A DNA stretch of 64,000 nt from Dryocosmus kuriphilus (lineage: Eukaryota; Arthropoda; Insecta; Hymenoptera; Cynipidae). The stretch is taken from positions 131,685,410-131,749,409 of the forward strand of contig CM076196.1 of the NCBI GenBank assembly GCA_038277395.1. The letters are read 5' to 3'. The position numbers were made by a program, and so were the translations under genes. Under the pieces are notes generated by a model that made no database searches, was not told the DNA's origin, and was given only the letters and a program-made list of their open reading frames with translations. Shown piece after piece: positions 11,436 through 24,130 of the stretch (positions are counted from its first letter, which is position 1; the number at the start of each line of letters is the position of its first letter).

Positions 11436-12540
11436 ATGGCCAATGGAACCGAAACACCGCTGGGGAGTTGTCTTGCCGGTCAATTGCCGGCAATGGGCAA
11501 GGAAATCGAAGCCGAAGTATCCATACTTCCAAACCTTGACCATGAAATACTGTTGGGCATTGATCTTTTATCTCTTCTAGGCTTGGCAATCTACATTAAC
11601 AAACGAAAAGTCTTCCCACCGCTCCGTAACTACAAACGGGAAATCTGCACCGTTAAAGGGCCCATACAAATGAGCCATTTAAGACCCGAAGAAAGAGAGA
11701 CTGCTCAGGAGTTTCTTGCGGAACAGCTGAAGCGCTTGACGTCCGTCAGGGGCGTAACCCCGTTAGCCAAACACGAGATCCGCTTGATGGACAAAACTCC
11801 TCTCAAATAACGTTATCGTCCACGAAACCCAGCCATCCAAGAAATCATGGACAAAGAGGTTACCGACATGCTCAACGAAGGAATAATACGCCCATCTGGC
11901 AGCCCATGGAGCTCACCGGTGCTCATCACTCGCCGCAAAGACGGTAGACCAAGGTTCTGCATCGATTTCCGAAGGTTAAACCAAGTTTCAAAGAAAGATG
12001 CTTACCCAATACCTCAGATAGGCGCCATCCTGGATAAGCTTTGAGGAGCAAAGTATCTTTCGTCCATCGATCTAAAAAATGGCTACTGGCACATTCCATT
12101 GACGGAAGAAAGCAAGCCACTTACGGCATTTACCGTTCCGGGACGAGGACTCTTTGAATTCAACGTCATGCCGTTCGGACTACACACCGCACCATCTACA
12201 TTCCAGAGGCTCCTGGACAGGATAATCACGCCGGACATGGCCCCGCAAGCCTTTGCCTATCTCGACGAAATCGTTGTCTATACGCGGACATTCAAGGAAC
12301 ACATCAACCTGTTGCAAAAGATCTTCGACAGGCTCTACGAAGCGAAATTAAGACCGAATCCGGACAAATGCGATTTTTTCAGATCCACACTCCACTACCT
12401 CGGCCACGTCATCGACGAAAATGGCCTGAACACCGATCCGGAGAAAGTTGCTGCAATCCAGAACCTCGCAACATCAAGGAAGCACGCAGATTCTTGGGAC
12501 TCATCTCGTGGTACCATCGATTCATCAAAGATCCCGTTGA
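11436..12540 (+). pseudogene. gypsy pol fragment: protease and reverse transcriptase, broken
   Basis: The first part (11436-11810) ends the aspartic-protease region (HEILLGIDLLSLLGL). The RT follows, with GSPWSSPVLITRRKDG, FCIDFRRLN, a stop at 12042, SSIDLKNGYWHIPL, FNVMPFGLHTAPSTFQRLLD and the active-site motif AYLDEIVV. The usual YLDD is YLDE here, so a catalytic Asp is lost. Near 12475 a frameshift separates the frame from the family motif RRFLGLISWYHRFIKD. The sequence then runs out. Confidence 0.9.
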
Positions 12541-12545
12541 TTAGG

Positions 12546-12743
12546 TTAGTTTAACTTTTTATTTACAAAAGTTAAGTATTTAGGCTATTTGGCGATTTTA
12601 GAAGGGTAGGTTTTTATTCGTAAAGGTTCATTTTTAGTATTTCTGTTTGGCGTCATCTTATAGAAACAAGTTAGCAACAAATTCCTGTACTATCAGTATT
12701 TCATTATATTAATTGCTTCTGCAGTATTAGCGAGTGGCTACGC
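12546..12743. other. Unassigned spacer after the gypsy fragment
   Basis: About 200 bases of T-rich sequence between the truncated RT and the right MITE. It ends in the 22-base palindrome GCTAGCTTAATATTAAGCTA GC (about 12734-12755), where MITE ends meet. No LTR is recognised. Confidence 0.5.
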
Positions 12744-12886
12744 TAGCTTAATATTAAGCTAGCGTGCCTTGCGTTTTCTCGGAAACGGCATTAGCAACAA
12801 AATCAAATTTAGCGCAACAAATTAGCAACAAATTACGAGACTAGTCTGAAGCTGGCCTTATGAAATGGCTACGCTAGCTTAATATA
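12744..12886. mobile_element. MITE copy, right (inverted relative to 9861-10004)
   Basis: It matches the complement of 9861-10004 over its length and ends ACGCTAGCTTAATATA. The shared interior motif is ATTTGTTGCGCTAAATTTG, read on the complement. Confidence 0.75.
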
Positions 12887-12989
12887 CATTACTTTGATCT
12901 TAAAAGCGAATTTCACTTTTTTCACTATTACTATACTGTAAATCTTACTCTCAAGAAAAATGCTTTCATGTACATTTGTTTTCATAAGA

Positions 12990-15900
12990 ATTTGACGAAT
13001 TTTTACATTCTCACCTCAATGAGAAGGTATGAGTTTTATGCGAAAACTGACTTTCGCGGATTTCATGAAATCTCGACATTTCGTGACCCCCCTGAATCCA
13101 AAAAAATTTTTACGTTGGTATCTGTCTGTTTGTTCGTGTTGTAGTCTGTATACACGAAAACTTTCGAAGGACTGATCGGACTGGATTGCGCTTTGGCACA
13201 CTTCTTTAAGGCGTGAAAAGTAAGGACGAGTTCGTTAGCCAGCGATGTTTGACCAACGGTTCTGATTTTATCCATCATAATTTCTTTCTAAATATCAACA
13301 ATTCAAATTTCCCGCCAAACTATGCAAGATACGAAAAAAATGATAATAAACAAAGTTGCTCACCTCAAAAGGGTCTACAAATTTGCTGCCTATCACTTTT
13401 TCGGAAAGACGCACAGTTTTTGAGTTATTCGTAAAATATATTATTAAATACAAACAAATCCACTTTTCACCAAAACTATGCAAGATACGAAAAAAAGGAT
13501 ACTGAACAAAGTTGTTCACCTTAAAAAGATCTACAAATTTGCTTAAAACTATTTTTTGATCCAAAGTATAGTTTATTCACGAAACGTATAATAGTTGCTT
13601 TAATCAAAAAATACATTACTATAAAGTCTATAAGGAAGTTAGTAAAGGTTATTTAAAAGCTGCCTGCTACTCAGGCGCATTCTCATCACGTTTCCCACGC
13701 TCACTAGTCAATTAAAGTTATATCAAAAACGTGAATTTCTTCATTACATTCTCATCTCAATGAGAAGGTGTCTTATGTGAAAACTGACTTTCGCGGATTT
13801 CATAAAATGTCGACGTTTCATGACCCCCTGAATCCGAAAAAACATGTTTTACGTTGGTGCCTGTCTGTAGTTGCCGTCGTCGTTGTTGTCGTTGTAGTAG
13901 GCTGTGAACACGATGACTTTCGAAGGACTAATCGGATTGGGTTCCGCTTTGGCACACTGCTTTAAAGCGTAAAAAGTAAGGACGAGTTTGTTAACCAGCC
14001 ACTTTTGACCAACGGTTATGATTTCATCCATCAAAAAAAACGGTTTTCACAAAATCAAAAAATCCATTTTCCGGTTAAACTATACGAGATACAGAAAATA
14101 TGTATATAACCAAAATTGTTTACCTTAAAAAGATCTACAAATTTTGTATTAACCATTTTTTGATAAAATGCACGGTTTTTGTTTTAATCGAGAAAACGTT
14201 ATTAAAAATCAAAAATTTTAAATTTCCTGCCAAACTATGCAAGATACGAAAAAATGATAGGGAACAAAATTGTTCAACTCAAAAAGATCTACAAATTTTG
14301 ATTTAACTATTTTTCGATAAAATGCACGGTTTTGATTTTAATCGAGAAAACGCTATTAAAAAATAAAAAATTCAAATTTCCCGCCAAACTATGCAAGATA
14401 CGAAAAAAATGATAATAAACAAAGTTGCTCAGCTCAAAAGGGTCTACAAATTTGCTGCCTATCATTTTTTCGGAAAGACGCACAGTTTTTGAGTTATTCG
14501 TGAAATATGTTATTAAATAAAAACAAATCCACTTTTCACCAAAACTATGCAAGATACGAAAAAAATAATAATGAACAAAGTTGTTCACCTTAAAAAGATC
14601 TACAAATTTGATTAAAACTATTTTTTGATCCAACGCATAGTTTATTCATGAAACGTATAACAGTTGTTTTAATAAAAAAATACATTACTATAAAGTCAAT
14701 AAGAAAGTTAGTAAAGATTATTTAAAAAGCTGCCTGCTACTCAGGCGCATTCTCATCACGTTTCTCACGCTCACTAGTCAATTAAAGTATATCAAAAACG
14801 TGAATTTCTTCATTACATTCTCATCTCAATGAGAAGGTGTCTTATGTGAAAACTGACTTTCGCGGATTTCATAAAATGTCGACGTTTCATGACCCCCTGA
14901 ATCCGAAAAAACATGTTTTACGTTGGTGCCTGTCTGTAGTTGCCGTCGTCGTTGTTGTCGTTGTAGTAGGCTGTGAACACGATGACTTTCGAAGGGCTAA
15001 TCGGATTGGGTTCCGCTTTGGCACACTGCTTTAAAGCATAAAAAGTAAGGACGAGTTAATAACCAGCCACTTTTGACCAACGGTTATGGTTTCATCCATC
15101 AAAAACGGTTTTCACAAAATCAAAAAATCCATTTTCCGGTTAAACTATACGAGATACAGAAAATATGTATACAACCAAAATTGTTTAACTTAAAAAGATC
15201 TACAAATTTTGTATCAACCATTTTTTGATAAAATGCACGGTTTTTGTTTTAATCGAGAAAACGTTATTAAAAATCAAAACTTTAAATTTCCCGCCAAACT
15301 ATGCAAGATACGACAAAATGATAAGGAACAAAATTGTTCAACTCAAAAAGATCTACAAATTTTGATTTAACTATTTTTCGATAAAATGCACGGTTTTGAT
15401 TTTAATCGAGAAAACGCTATTAAAAAATAAAAAATTCAAATTTCCCGCCAAACTATGCAAGATACGAAAAAAATGATAATAAACAAAGTTGCTCAGCTCA
15501 AAAGGGTCTACAAATTTGCTGCCTATCATTTTTTCGGAAAGACGCACAGTTTTTGAGTTATTCGTGAAATATGTTATTAAATAAAAACAAATCCACTTTT
15601 CACCAAAAACTATGCAAGATACGAAAAAAATAATAATGAACAAAGTTGTTCACCTTAAAAAGATCTACAAATTTGATTAAAACTATTTTTTGATCCAACG
15701 CATAGTTTATTCATGAAACGTATAACAGTTGTTTTAATAAAAAAATACATTACTATAAAGTCAATAAGAAAGTTAGTAAAGATTATTTAAAAAGCTGCCT
15801 GCTACTCAGGCGCATTCTCATCACGTTTCTCACGCTCACTAGTCAATTAAAGTATATCAAAAACGTGAATTTCTTCATTACATTCTCATCTCAATGAGAA

Positions 15901-16761
15901 GGTGTCTTATGTGAAAACTGACTTTCGCGGATTTCATAAAATGTCGACGTTTCATGACCCCCTGAATCCGAAAAAACATGTTTTACGTTGGTGCCTGTCT
16001 GTAGTTGCCGTCGTCGTTGTTGTCGTTGTAGTAGGCTGTGAACACGATGACTTTCGAAGGGCTAATCGGATTGGGTTCCGCTTTGGCACACTGCTTTAAA
16101 GCATAAAAAGTAAGGACGAGTTAATAACCAGCCACTTTTGACCAACGGTTATGGTTTCATCCATCAAAAACGGTTTTCACAAAATCAAAAAATCCATTTT
16201 CCGGTTAAACTATACGAGATACAGAAAATATGTGTATAACCAAAATTGTTTACCTTAAAAAGATCCACAGATTTTGTATTAACCATTTTTTTTTTTTTTT
16301 TGATAAATTGCACGGTTTTTGTTTTAATCGAGAGAACGTTATTAAAAATCAAAAATTTAAATTTCTCGCCAAACTATGCAAGATACGAAAAAATGATAAT
16401 AAACAAAATTGTTCAACTCAAAAAGATCTGCAAATTTTGATTTAACTATTTTTCGATAAAATGCACGGTTTTGATTTTTAATCGAGAAAACGCTATTAAA
16501 AAAAATTTTTTTAATTCAAATTTCCCGCCAAAATATGCAAGATACAGAAGAAATGATAATAAACAAAGTTGTTCATCCCAAAAAGATCTACAAATTTTAT
16601 ATTAACCATTTTTTGATAAAATGCACGGTTTTTGTTTTAATCGAGAAAATGTTATTAAAAATCAAAAATTCAAATTTCCCGCCAAACTATGCAAGATGCG
16701 ACAAAAATGATAATAAACAAAGTTGCTCACCTCACAAGGGTCTACAAATTTGCTCTCTATC
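12990..16761. repeat. Satellite array with ~1.07-kb higher-order units
   Basis: The marker CATCTCAATGAGAAGGTGTC recurs near 13748, 14818 and 15883, giving units of 1069 and 1065 bases that are nearly identical. A shorter, more diverged unit starts near 13010. Within units, ACTATGCAAGATACG recurs about every 153 bases (for example 13319, 13474; 14235, 14391, 14545), so each unit is a block of diverged ~153-bp monomers plus a distinct ~300-base segment. Frames such as MSYVKTDFRGF repeat with the unit and are not genes. Confidence 0.9.
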
Positions 16762-18067
16762 GATCGAATTATAATAAATGGTATAAGATGATAAAACAGG
16801 AAGGATTACCAAAGTATTTAAGAAAGGGGTGGGGAGAGAAAAGATGGGTAAGAATAGCAAGATTTAGATTGGGTAACGAAGTAAAGGAAGGGATGTACTG
16901 GGAAAAAAAGGAGAACAGAGAATGCAGATTATGTAAATGGGAAGAGGAAACATGGGAGCATGTATGGGATGGATGTAGAAGAGGAAATGAAGATAAAGGA
17001 AGCTGGTAGGAAAATGTGGGTAAGATTTTAGGAGAGGAAGGTATGGGGGAAGAATGGATGAAAGAATTGGAAGGGCCTAGAGGAATGAGTGAGGAGAAGT
17101 GAAAGTGTAAGGAATGGGAGTCAAATAGAAAGGTATAAATTGTAATTAGATATAAGAAGAGTATAAGTATAAGCCTCAAATAGTTTTCGACACAGTTTCC
17201 GACGTCTCTACAGTAAAGTCCTATTATTTTCATTTAGTAAGGGTCAAAGGTTAAGGCGCAAGCTTTCATTTGAGCCAATACCCGAAATTTTTTCGACTTT
17301 TCGTTGTTTTATTAGTTTTATGTATTTTCAAAAAGAGGCAAAAAGTATTTTTTTTTTTTTTTTTTTTCTTTCACATAAAAAATGTAATTTTTAGCAGCTT
17401 TTGAGAAGTATGCGATGTCTTGAAAATAAATATAAAGAGCAGTATGGTGCTTGATATCGTTACGATAGTGAGAAATTACTTTCGAAGCTAATCAATGCTG
17501 ATTGAGTTAATTTAAATAATTGTCTACTCAGTATAAATTATGTATGATCGAAAAGAACCTGAAATGATGAATTAACGCTCAACATGCCAGTCCTTTTTAT
17601 CCTTTGTTAGTGGAACAACTTGTCATCCTCGTTAATTGATTCAATTGTTTAGACGAAATAAGTGTATGATAGGTATGCGAAATGATATTGGACATACTGC
17701 ACGTGGGCAGGGGGCATCGAAGTCCCCTAGCACTGAAGTTATCTATTGGACATGTATGGGAAGAGCAAAGTTACGTATGTAGTTGTGAAATGGTTGACAA
17801 CTAATACAGTTGAAGCCATCAGTAATTAAAAGCGTATGCACAAGCGTTTAGAAATTCAGGCTGCCTATGGTGCAGAATTCGAGATGCCTGTGGGGTTCGG
17901 AATTCAATAATCACTTAAGTAATTACCCTAGGTAAAATAGTGTAAGGTAAAAATAATGTAAATAATAAGTGTAAGAATAGTATAGTCATAGATAGATATA
18001 TAGCAAAAGATGTATGATTGAAACGGAGGCATGTAAACCCTTAGGGGACACATTATGAATAAAGAAG
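16762..18067 (+). mobile_element. 5'-truncated LINE (non-LTR retrotransposon) inserted in the satellite
   Basis: It is flanked by an exact 15-base target duplication (AATTTGCTCTCTATC at 16747-16761 and 18068-18082). It ends in an ATGAATAAAG tail and encodes only the C-terminus of the ORF2 protein. This is the pattern left by target-primed reverse transcription with 5' truncation. The 3' part (about 17105-18067) is untranslated and AT-rich. Confidence 0.9.
16768..17102 (+). pseudogene. LINE ORF2 C-terminus with Cys-His knuckle
   Basis: The frame enters from the truncation point and contains RIARFRLGNEVKEG, then ECRLCKWEEETWEHVWDGC, a C-x2-C-x8-H-x4-C knuckle of the kind found after the RT domain in several LINE clades. 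A TAG at 17007 interrupts it. The remaining frame (GMGEEWMKELEG) closes at 17102. It is clearly related to the LINE at 47237-55850. Confidence 0.8.
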
Positions 18068-18082
18068 AATTTGCTCTCTATC

Positions 18083-18340
18083 ATTTTTTTGAACAGACGC
18101 GTAGTTTCTGAGTTATTCGTGAAATATGTTATGAAATATAAAGAAAACCATTTTTCAGCAAAACTATGCAAGATTGAGAAAATATTAACAAGCAGAATTG
18201 TTCACCTTGGAAAGAGCTACAAAATTTATTTATAAGACTCATCGTTTTACTTTTAAGAATCGAAATCCTGCATTGTGAAAATTTGGAAAATCATAAGAAA
18301 ACTTTACCAATCTACAATGTGTTTAAAAAAAATTTAATTG
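18083..18340. repeat. Continuation of the satellite after the LINE
   Basis: It resumes the monomer sequence exactly where the target duplication ends (TATCATTTTTTTGAACAG and ACTATGCAAGAT) and then decays by about 18330. Confidence 0.85.
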
Positions 18341-18660
18341 TCGAGCGCGAAGCGTGAGTGGCATGATGAGAATGTATTCCTTAAGGTTGATAGAGCCCTA
18401 CGTAAAATAATTTCTTTTGTAATTTTTAATAAAAAATTTAAATTTAATAATCTCATTAAAAGTAGGTGTTTTGAAACTTTAAGACTCAAGTAACGAATAC
18501 CCAGAACGATGTGCAAAGACCAAAAACATCCGAGCGCGAAGCGCGAGGCTTAAATATATCGGTGCGCGAAGAGCGACGACCATCAGACTGCGCGCCTTAG
18601 GTGTGCTCATACTTCGCGCGAAGCGCGCGATGAGAAAGTGCCCGCGAAGCGGGCAGATTT
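18340..18660. repeat. Cluster of GCGCGAAGCGCG-type palindromes
   Basis: GAGCGCGAAGCGTGAG, GAGCGCGAAGCGCGAG, GTGCGCGAAGAGCG, TTCGCGCGAAGCGCGCG and CCCGCGAAGCGGG all occur within 320 bases of otherwise AT-rich DNA. Each can form a short hairpin around GAA. The first copy belongs to the satellite unit edge. Confidence 0.8.
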
Positions 18661-18715
18661 TTTATACAGTATTTTATTATTAAAAATAAAGACGTAATGT
18701 GTCAAATAACAAAGT

Positions 18716-18721
18716 GTTTAT
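18716..18721. repeat. Target-site duplication, left (GTTTAT)
   Basis: GTTTAT immediately precedes the left end of the 14.2-kb element and is repeated after its right end. Confidence 0.7.
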
Positions 18722-18770
18722 AGTAGATATACAAGGGGGGTTCTGGATGCAAATACCTACCTCACCGGCT

Positions 18771-19265
18771 TTCTAGAACTTCGAGAGCTGTAGTGGTAAA
18801 TGTCCATGCTAAGCTTCCAGAATGTTCGATGTGACGTCACTACGAAATTGGCGAAAACAACTTCCCCTTCCCCTTCCGGCCCCTCTATCGCCCATAACCT
18901 TCTAGAATATTCTCGATGATATCATTTACTACGCAGTTGCGAGACACGAAATTGATGAAAAACAACCTCCCCTTCCCCCTTCGACCCTCCTAACCCCTAT
19001 AAGCTTCTAGATATTCTCTCGATGATCTCATTAAACTACGTATCAAAACGTTTAATCGCAGACGCATCTGACACCTGTAGAACCTTCTAGAAATTTTAGA
19101 TAAACAGGTGAATACATCTTTCTCTCTCTCTTACAAGCTTCTAGAAATAATGCTGCGTAGTTGCGAGAAAAGATTTTTTCGAAAACAACTTCAAGGTCAC
19201 TGATGAATTTCGTTTTAAAACGTTAAATCGCAGATGTGTTTAAACCTGTAGGTGCTTCTAGAACT
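18771..19265. promoter_or_regulatory. Left subterminal repeats with heat-shock-element-like sites
   Basis: Diverged ~110-120-bp repeats each carry TTCTAGAA or a variant. Three places have a perfect three-part alternation of TTC and GAA with two-base spacers: 18815-18827, 18900-18912 and 19080-19092. This matches the nGAAnnTTCnnGAAn pattern bound by heat-shock factor trimers. Further two-part sites are at 18771, 19137 and 19258. A regulatory role is inferred only from the pattern. Confidence 0.5.
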
Positions 19266-22200
19266 TTTAGGAAAAAGAGGAGATATATTAATAGACAAAG
19301 ATAGTACCTATATTAATTGTAAATATGTAAGTACATTTCTCGAGATTATATTTCCATGTTGATTTTAGAAATATTGATCTAAGCGCTGACCAAATAATGC
19401 TCCACTCAATTTATTGAAATTAATGATCGAAGAAAGAATAACACAATTTAGATTCTAAATTTCATTCGATTATTTTATTTAATGACCCATTTTTATTATT
19501 TTCCAGCATCATTTTAAATGAACGAATTTAGTTCTCGATGTGTAATACAATACGCTATAAACATTTTTGCGAAGCCTGAGATAAGACGGCATGCATTATT
19601 TTATTCAAGATTTTACGAACATTCTTTTCATAGCAATTTTAATACAAATCAAGAGTACGTTCCCAATGTGATACATTCGATTCTTCTAGAAGAGTTTTTA
19701 GCATTACAATTAGATGTAAATAATATTTTGGTGTACAATCTCAATAACATCCTTAGCGATAAAGTTTTCGAGGGTGTCATATTACAGTAAACTGCATTAT
19801 GTTGTACTATTTAGTAGAGAGACGTATGAATCTCCAGAATGTTTCACATGCCCGTGCTAAAACCATGCAATGCCATCTGTTTTTTCTTTTGGAAAAATTA
19901 AAGTATGATATCAGTAGTGCCATCTGTCTCCTTTTAGAAGCACTAGAATATGGAATCTGTAAAGCCATCTCCTTCTCTCTCTCCCAATCTCTCACTCTCT
20001 ATCATAAGCTCTTCATTATTTTTTACCTCGATGCATATCACATGTAATACGACACTCAACATTTGCGAGGTTTAAGATAAGACATTATAAGGCATTTTAT
20101 TAAGAATAATGATTTTACTCTCTCTAAAACTACAGTGTAATATAGTTTATTAGAAAATGTTTGTAGCCAATCAACTAGCATATGGGTAAAAAAATGCATC
20201 TAAAGAAATGTATCCTTTCTAATGGTCAGGAATTACATGTTGCATGTCACAATAATATAAAATTAGAGAATACTTATCTCAGAAATTATTAAAGAATATG
20301 CGAGCATCCTTAGTGATAAAGTTCTCGAGGGTGTCATTTCCGAAGTTTGAAATAAAAGGCTACATGCATTTTATTAAGAGGTTTCACATTCGTTCTTTTT
20401 TAAACACCTCAATCTCTCTTATGATCTCTGTTCTTCTCTTAGGTTGTAGTATGATATCTAAAAAATATTTTACTCATTTGTTGCTAAAATCAAAGACTGA
20501 TCAATGCAAGCCTTATATTTTACGAAATTCTTAAAAATATCACAACACATACCTAAAATGTTATAACGTCTCCTGAGAGGTTTTCCTAATATCATTCGTA
20601 AACAATAAATCCTCAATTTATAGAAATTTTGCAACGTTAATAGCGTGATTCTCGAAAAAGGGTTCATGTCTATGCTAAATAAAGTGAAGATCGTACAGTT
20701 CAGAATATACAAAAATAATTTAAAGTCTTTCCTACGTATTTGCGAGATATATACAGTAATGTGATTTTTAACATTTCTCATTGCATTGGATGATTTTAGA
20801 CATTAAAATAAGTGTGCCATTTTTAACTTACTCCTGATATCACACTTTTCATGATAAACTACTGCAATGTAATTTTATTGAATAATTCTTGAAACTCATC
20901 TATCAGTAAAGGTCAAAGGGAGAAACACTAAGGAATTATTTAATGAAAAAACACAAGAAATAACTGGAGATGATTCATACATACTCATGGAATATATAAA
21001 CATTTAATTTGTTGATAAAATTAAGACCGATCAACATAAGTCTTATGTTTTACGAAATTCTTTAAAAATATTACAATAATATAAAATTAGAGAATAATTA
21101 TCTCAGAAATTATTGAAGAATATGCGAACATCCATAGCGATAAAGTTCTCGAGGGTGTCATATTACAGTAAAGAGTCTGGCAAATGTGTTTCTTCAAAAT
21201 GAGATTTTTCGACCTGAGTAATAACAATAATAATATAGTATCGACATTTCCGAAGCTTGAGATAAAAGACTACATGCATTTATTTACGAGGTTTCACAAT
21301 CGTTCTTTTTTAAATACCTCAATCTCTCTCTTATGATTTGAAGATTTACCTATTATGCTTTCAAGATTTAGCATAAAATTAAAAAGAAGTCTCTCTGTTC
21401 TTCTCTTAGGTTGCAGTATAATATCTAAAAAATATTTTACTCATTTGTTGATAAAATCAAAGACTGATCAATGTAAGCCTTATGTTTTACGAAATTCTTG
21501 AAAAATATTACAACATATTCCTAAAATGCTGTAACATAGTTTTAAAATGTTTAAATAATGTGCTGGTCAATAAAAATCGACGAGTGAACCGATAATCGTA
21601 AACAATAAATCCTCAATTTATAGAAATTTTGCAACGTTAATAGCATGATTCTCGGAAAAAGGGTTCACGTTCATGCTAAATAAAAAAATAATGTGAAGAT
21701 CAATTGTACAGTTCAGAATATACAAGAAGAATTTAAAGTCTAACCTACGTATTTGTGAGACACAGTAATGTAATTTTTAACATTTCTCATTACATTGCAT
21801 GATTTTAGACATTAAAATAAGTGTGCCGTTTTTAACTTACGCCTGGTATCACACTTTTCAAGATAAACTACTGCAATGTAATTTTATTAAATAATTGTTG
21901 AAACTCATCTATCAGTAAAGATCAAGTGGTTCCACTAAGGAATTAATGAGGAGATGGTGTTAGACGAGTGACGCGTAGCTGTGGAATGTTAAAAAAATTT
22001 ATTTGGTTATAAATTTTAAGCTCAAACAACGTTAAACTTATGTTTTCGTCCAATTCTTTAAAAATATGACATCAGCTTCCTGTCAGCAAGTATCAAAAAG
22101 ATATCCACTAAGGAATTAGTTAACGAAAAAGCAAAGAAATAACTGGAGATGAATCATGCATACTCATGGAATAATATATAAACATTTAATTTGTTGATAA

Positions 22201-23989
22201 AATCAGACTGATCAATATAAGTACTGTGTTTTAGGAAGTTCTTTAAAAATATTACAACATATTCCTAAAATGCTATAACACAATTTTAGAATGTTTAAAT
22301 AATGTGTTTGTCAATGCAAAATCGAAGAGTGAATCGATAATGGTAAACAATAAATCCTCAATTTATAGAAATTTTGCTACGTTAATAGCGTGATTCACGG
22401 AAAAAGGGTTCATGTCCATGTTAAATAAAAAAATGATGTGAAGAGCAATTGTACAGTTCAGAATATAAAAAAAGAATTTAATGTCTAACCTACGTATTTG
22501 CGTGATTTTTAGCATTTCTCATTACATTGCATGATTTTATACATTAAAATAAGTGTGCCATGTTTAACCTACTCTTGATATCACACACTTTTGAAGATAA
22601 ACTACTGCAATATATTTTTAATAAAAAATTGTTGAAACTCATCCATCAGTAAAGATCAAAGGGAGAACCACTAAGGAATTAATAAAGAGATGATATTAGA
22701 TGAGTGACGCGTAGCTATGGAATGTTTAAAAAATTTATTTGCTCATAAATTTTAAGCCTAACCAACGTTAGACTTACGTTTTTTGTCCAATTATTTGAAA
22801 ATATCAAAGAGAAATCCACTAAGGAATTAGTTAATGAAAAAGCAATGAAATAACTGGAGATGAATCATGCATATATGTACTCATGGAATATATGGACATT
22901 TAATTTGTTGATAAAATCAGACTGATCAACATAAGTCTTACGCTTTACGAAATTCTTTACAAATATTACAACATATTCCTAAAATGCTATAACATAGTTT
23001 TAAATGTTTAAATAATGTGTTTGTCAATGAAAAATCGAAGAGTGAACCGATAAGGAATAGGCTACTCAAAATCTTCGATTAATGAAGAGAGGACAGCCTA
23101 ATGCAAATATAAACGTATGGTAATGTACATAAGAATAATATAATTTGGTGGCATGGAATCGAGTGTGAACTCTAGTAAAATAAGCTTGAAATTATAAACA
23201 GTCAAGCTGACTGCAATATACCATACAAAACTATACTATGCTATACTATATGGTGCAGTGGATGAAAGAGTTATTAAATCTAAACATTTTAATCTGCACT
23301 TTGGTTTCCAGTATGATGATAATTTGGTGTCAGTTGAACAAGCTTGATTAAAAGGACTCATACTTCCCATTTTAATTCGAAACTCTACATTTATTGTACC
23401 GAAAGAACTATACCTATGCACCGATCAACGTCTTTAATGAAGTAGTTTCAATAAATGAGAGACTTTATAATTGGAACTATTGTAGAAGATTTGTGTGTTG
23501 AAAAAAGTGCAATAAGCAGTGTGAAAAAAAATGTTGCAATATAAGACAAAATTATGAAGAAACTAAAGAAAAATGTTGTCAAAAATATTTTTTTCTCAAA
23601 ACTTGTTTATATTTACTGAGGTGGAGGTTGTAGTTAAATAAAATACTTAAAATTTTGCACTCAACGATTACAAGCCTTAGACTATCAGTTAGAAAACTCT
23701 AAAACTGAGATGAGTCTCTAACATTGTTATAATAACCAAAATTAGTGTGGGAGAAAGAAGCTAAGAAGTAGATATACATTTTAAAATTATGTTTCATATA
23801 CAAGTAGGAACTAATTATGCTTGAAAATAACATCGAATTTAACTTATTAAAAGAACTATATAGTATAGTGTAATAGAAAAAAAACCTATTGCATACTTAG
23901 TTCCGCGTTGGGTCTATTTGATTAGTTTTTATGAATTAACGAGATAATATATATATATATATACTACATATGTTACTTCTACTATTAGA

Positions 23990-24130
23990 AATAATAATGC
24001 CAGCCTCCTTTATTTCATTAATGATTGAAGTTATTTCAATGTATTATTTCTGTTTCCATCTGCTTGACATTGTTAATTAAAGTAACCGCAATCGATCTAC
24101 CAAATAAAGCAGCTACATAAACTTTATAAT
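23990..24130 (-). pseudogene. Degenerate duplicate of the zinc-finger gene 3' end (left arm)
   Basis: GCCAGCCTCCTTTATTTCAT and the following ~120 bases are a diverged copy of the zinc-finger gene's last codons and 3' flank (24870-25000, with GATCTACCAAAT shared). It has no intact frame. A mirror copy is at 27480-27605. Confidence 0.65.

Larger units (their letters stand above)
10005..12545 (+). mobile_element. Ty3/gypsy retrotransposon fragment, no LTR pair seen
   Basis: It contains a core-promoter-like 5' region, gag, zinc knuckles, protease and part of reverse transcriptase in the normal order. It ends abruptly after the fingers/palm of the RT. RNase H, integrase and a 3' LTR are absent, and no direct LTR pair is present. 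It is flanked instead by inverted MITE copies. Confidence 0.85.

Noticed and set aside
9861..12886. DIRS-type retroelement because of inverted ends
   Set aside because: The protein has an aspartic protease and gypsy-type RT motifs. The inverted ends are complete MITEs.
13768..16099. Three 65-residue frames (MSYVKTDFRGF...) as a gene family
   Set aside because: They repeat exactly with the satellite unit, contain a Val-rich simple stretch and have no homology I recognise.
12990..16761. CRISPR-like regular repeats
   Set aside because: Units are ~153 and ~1070 bases with no unique spacers, so this is a eukaryotic satellite.
19518..20047. Frames of 60-103 residues mirrored in both arms as genes
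   Set aside because: They are mirrored only because the arms are inverted copies. There is no domain, and the outer ones are broken in one arm.
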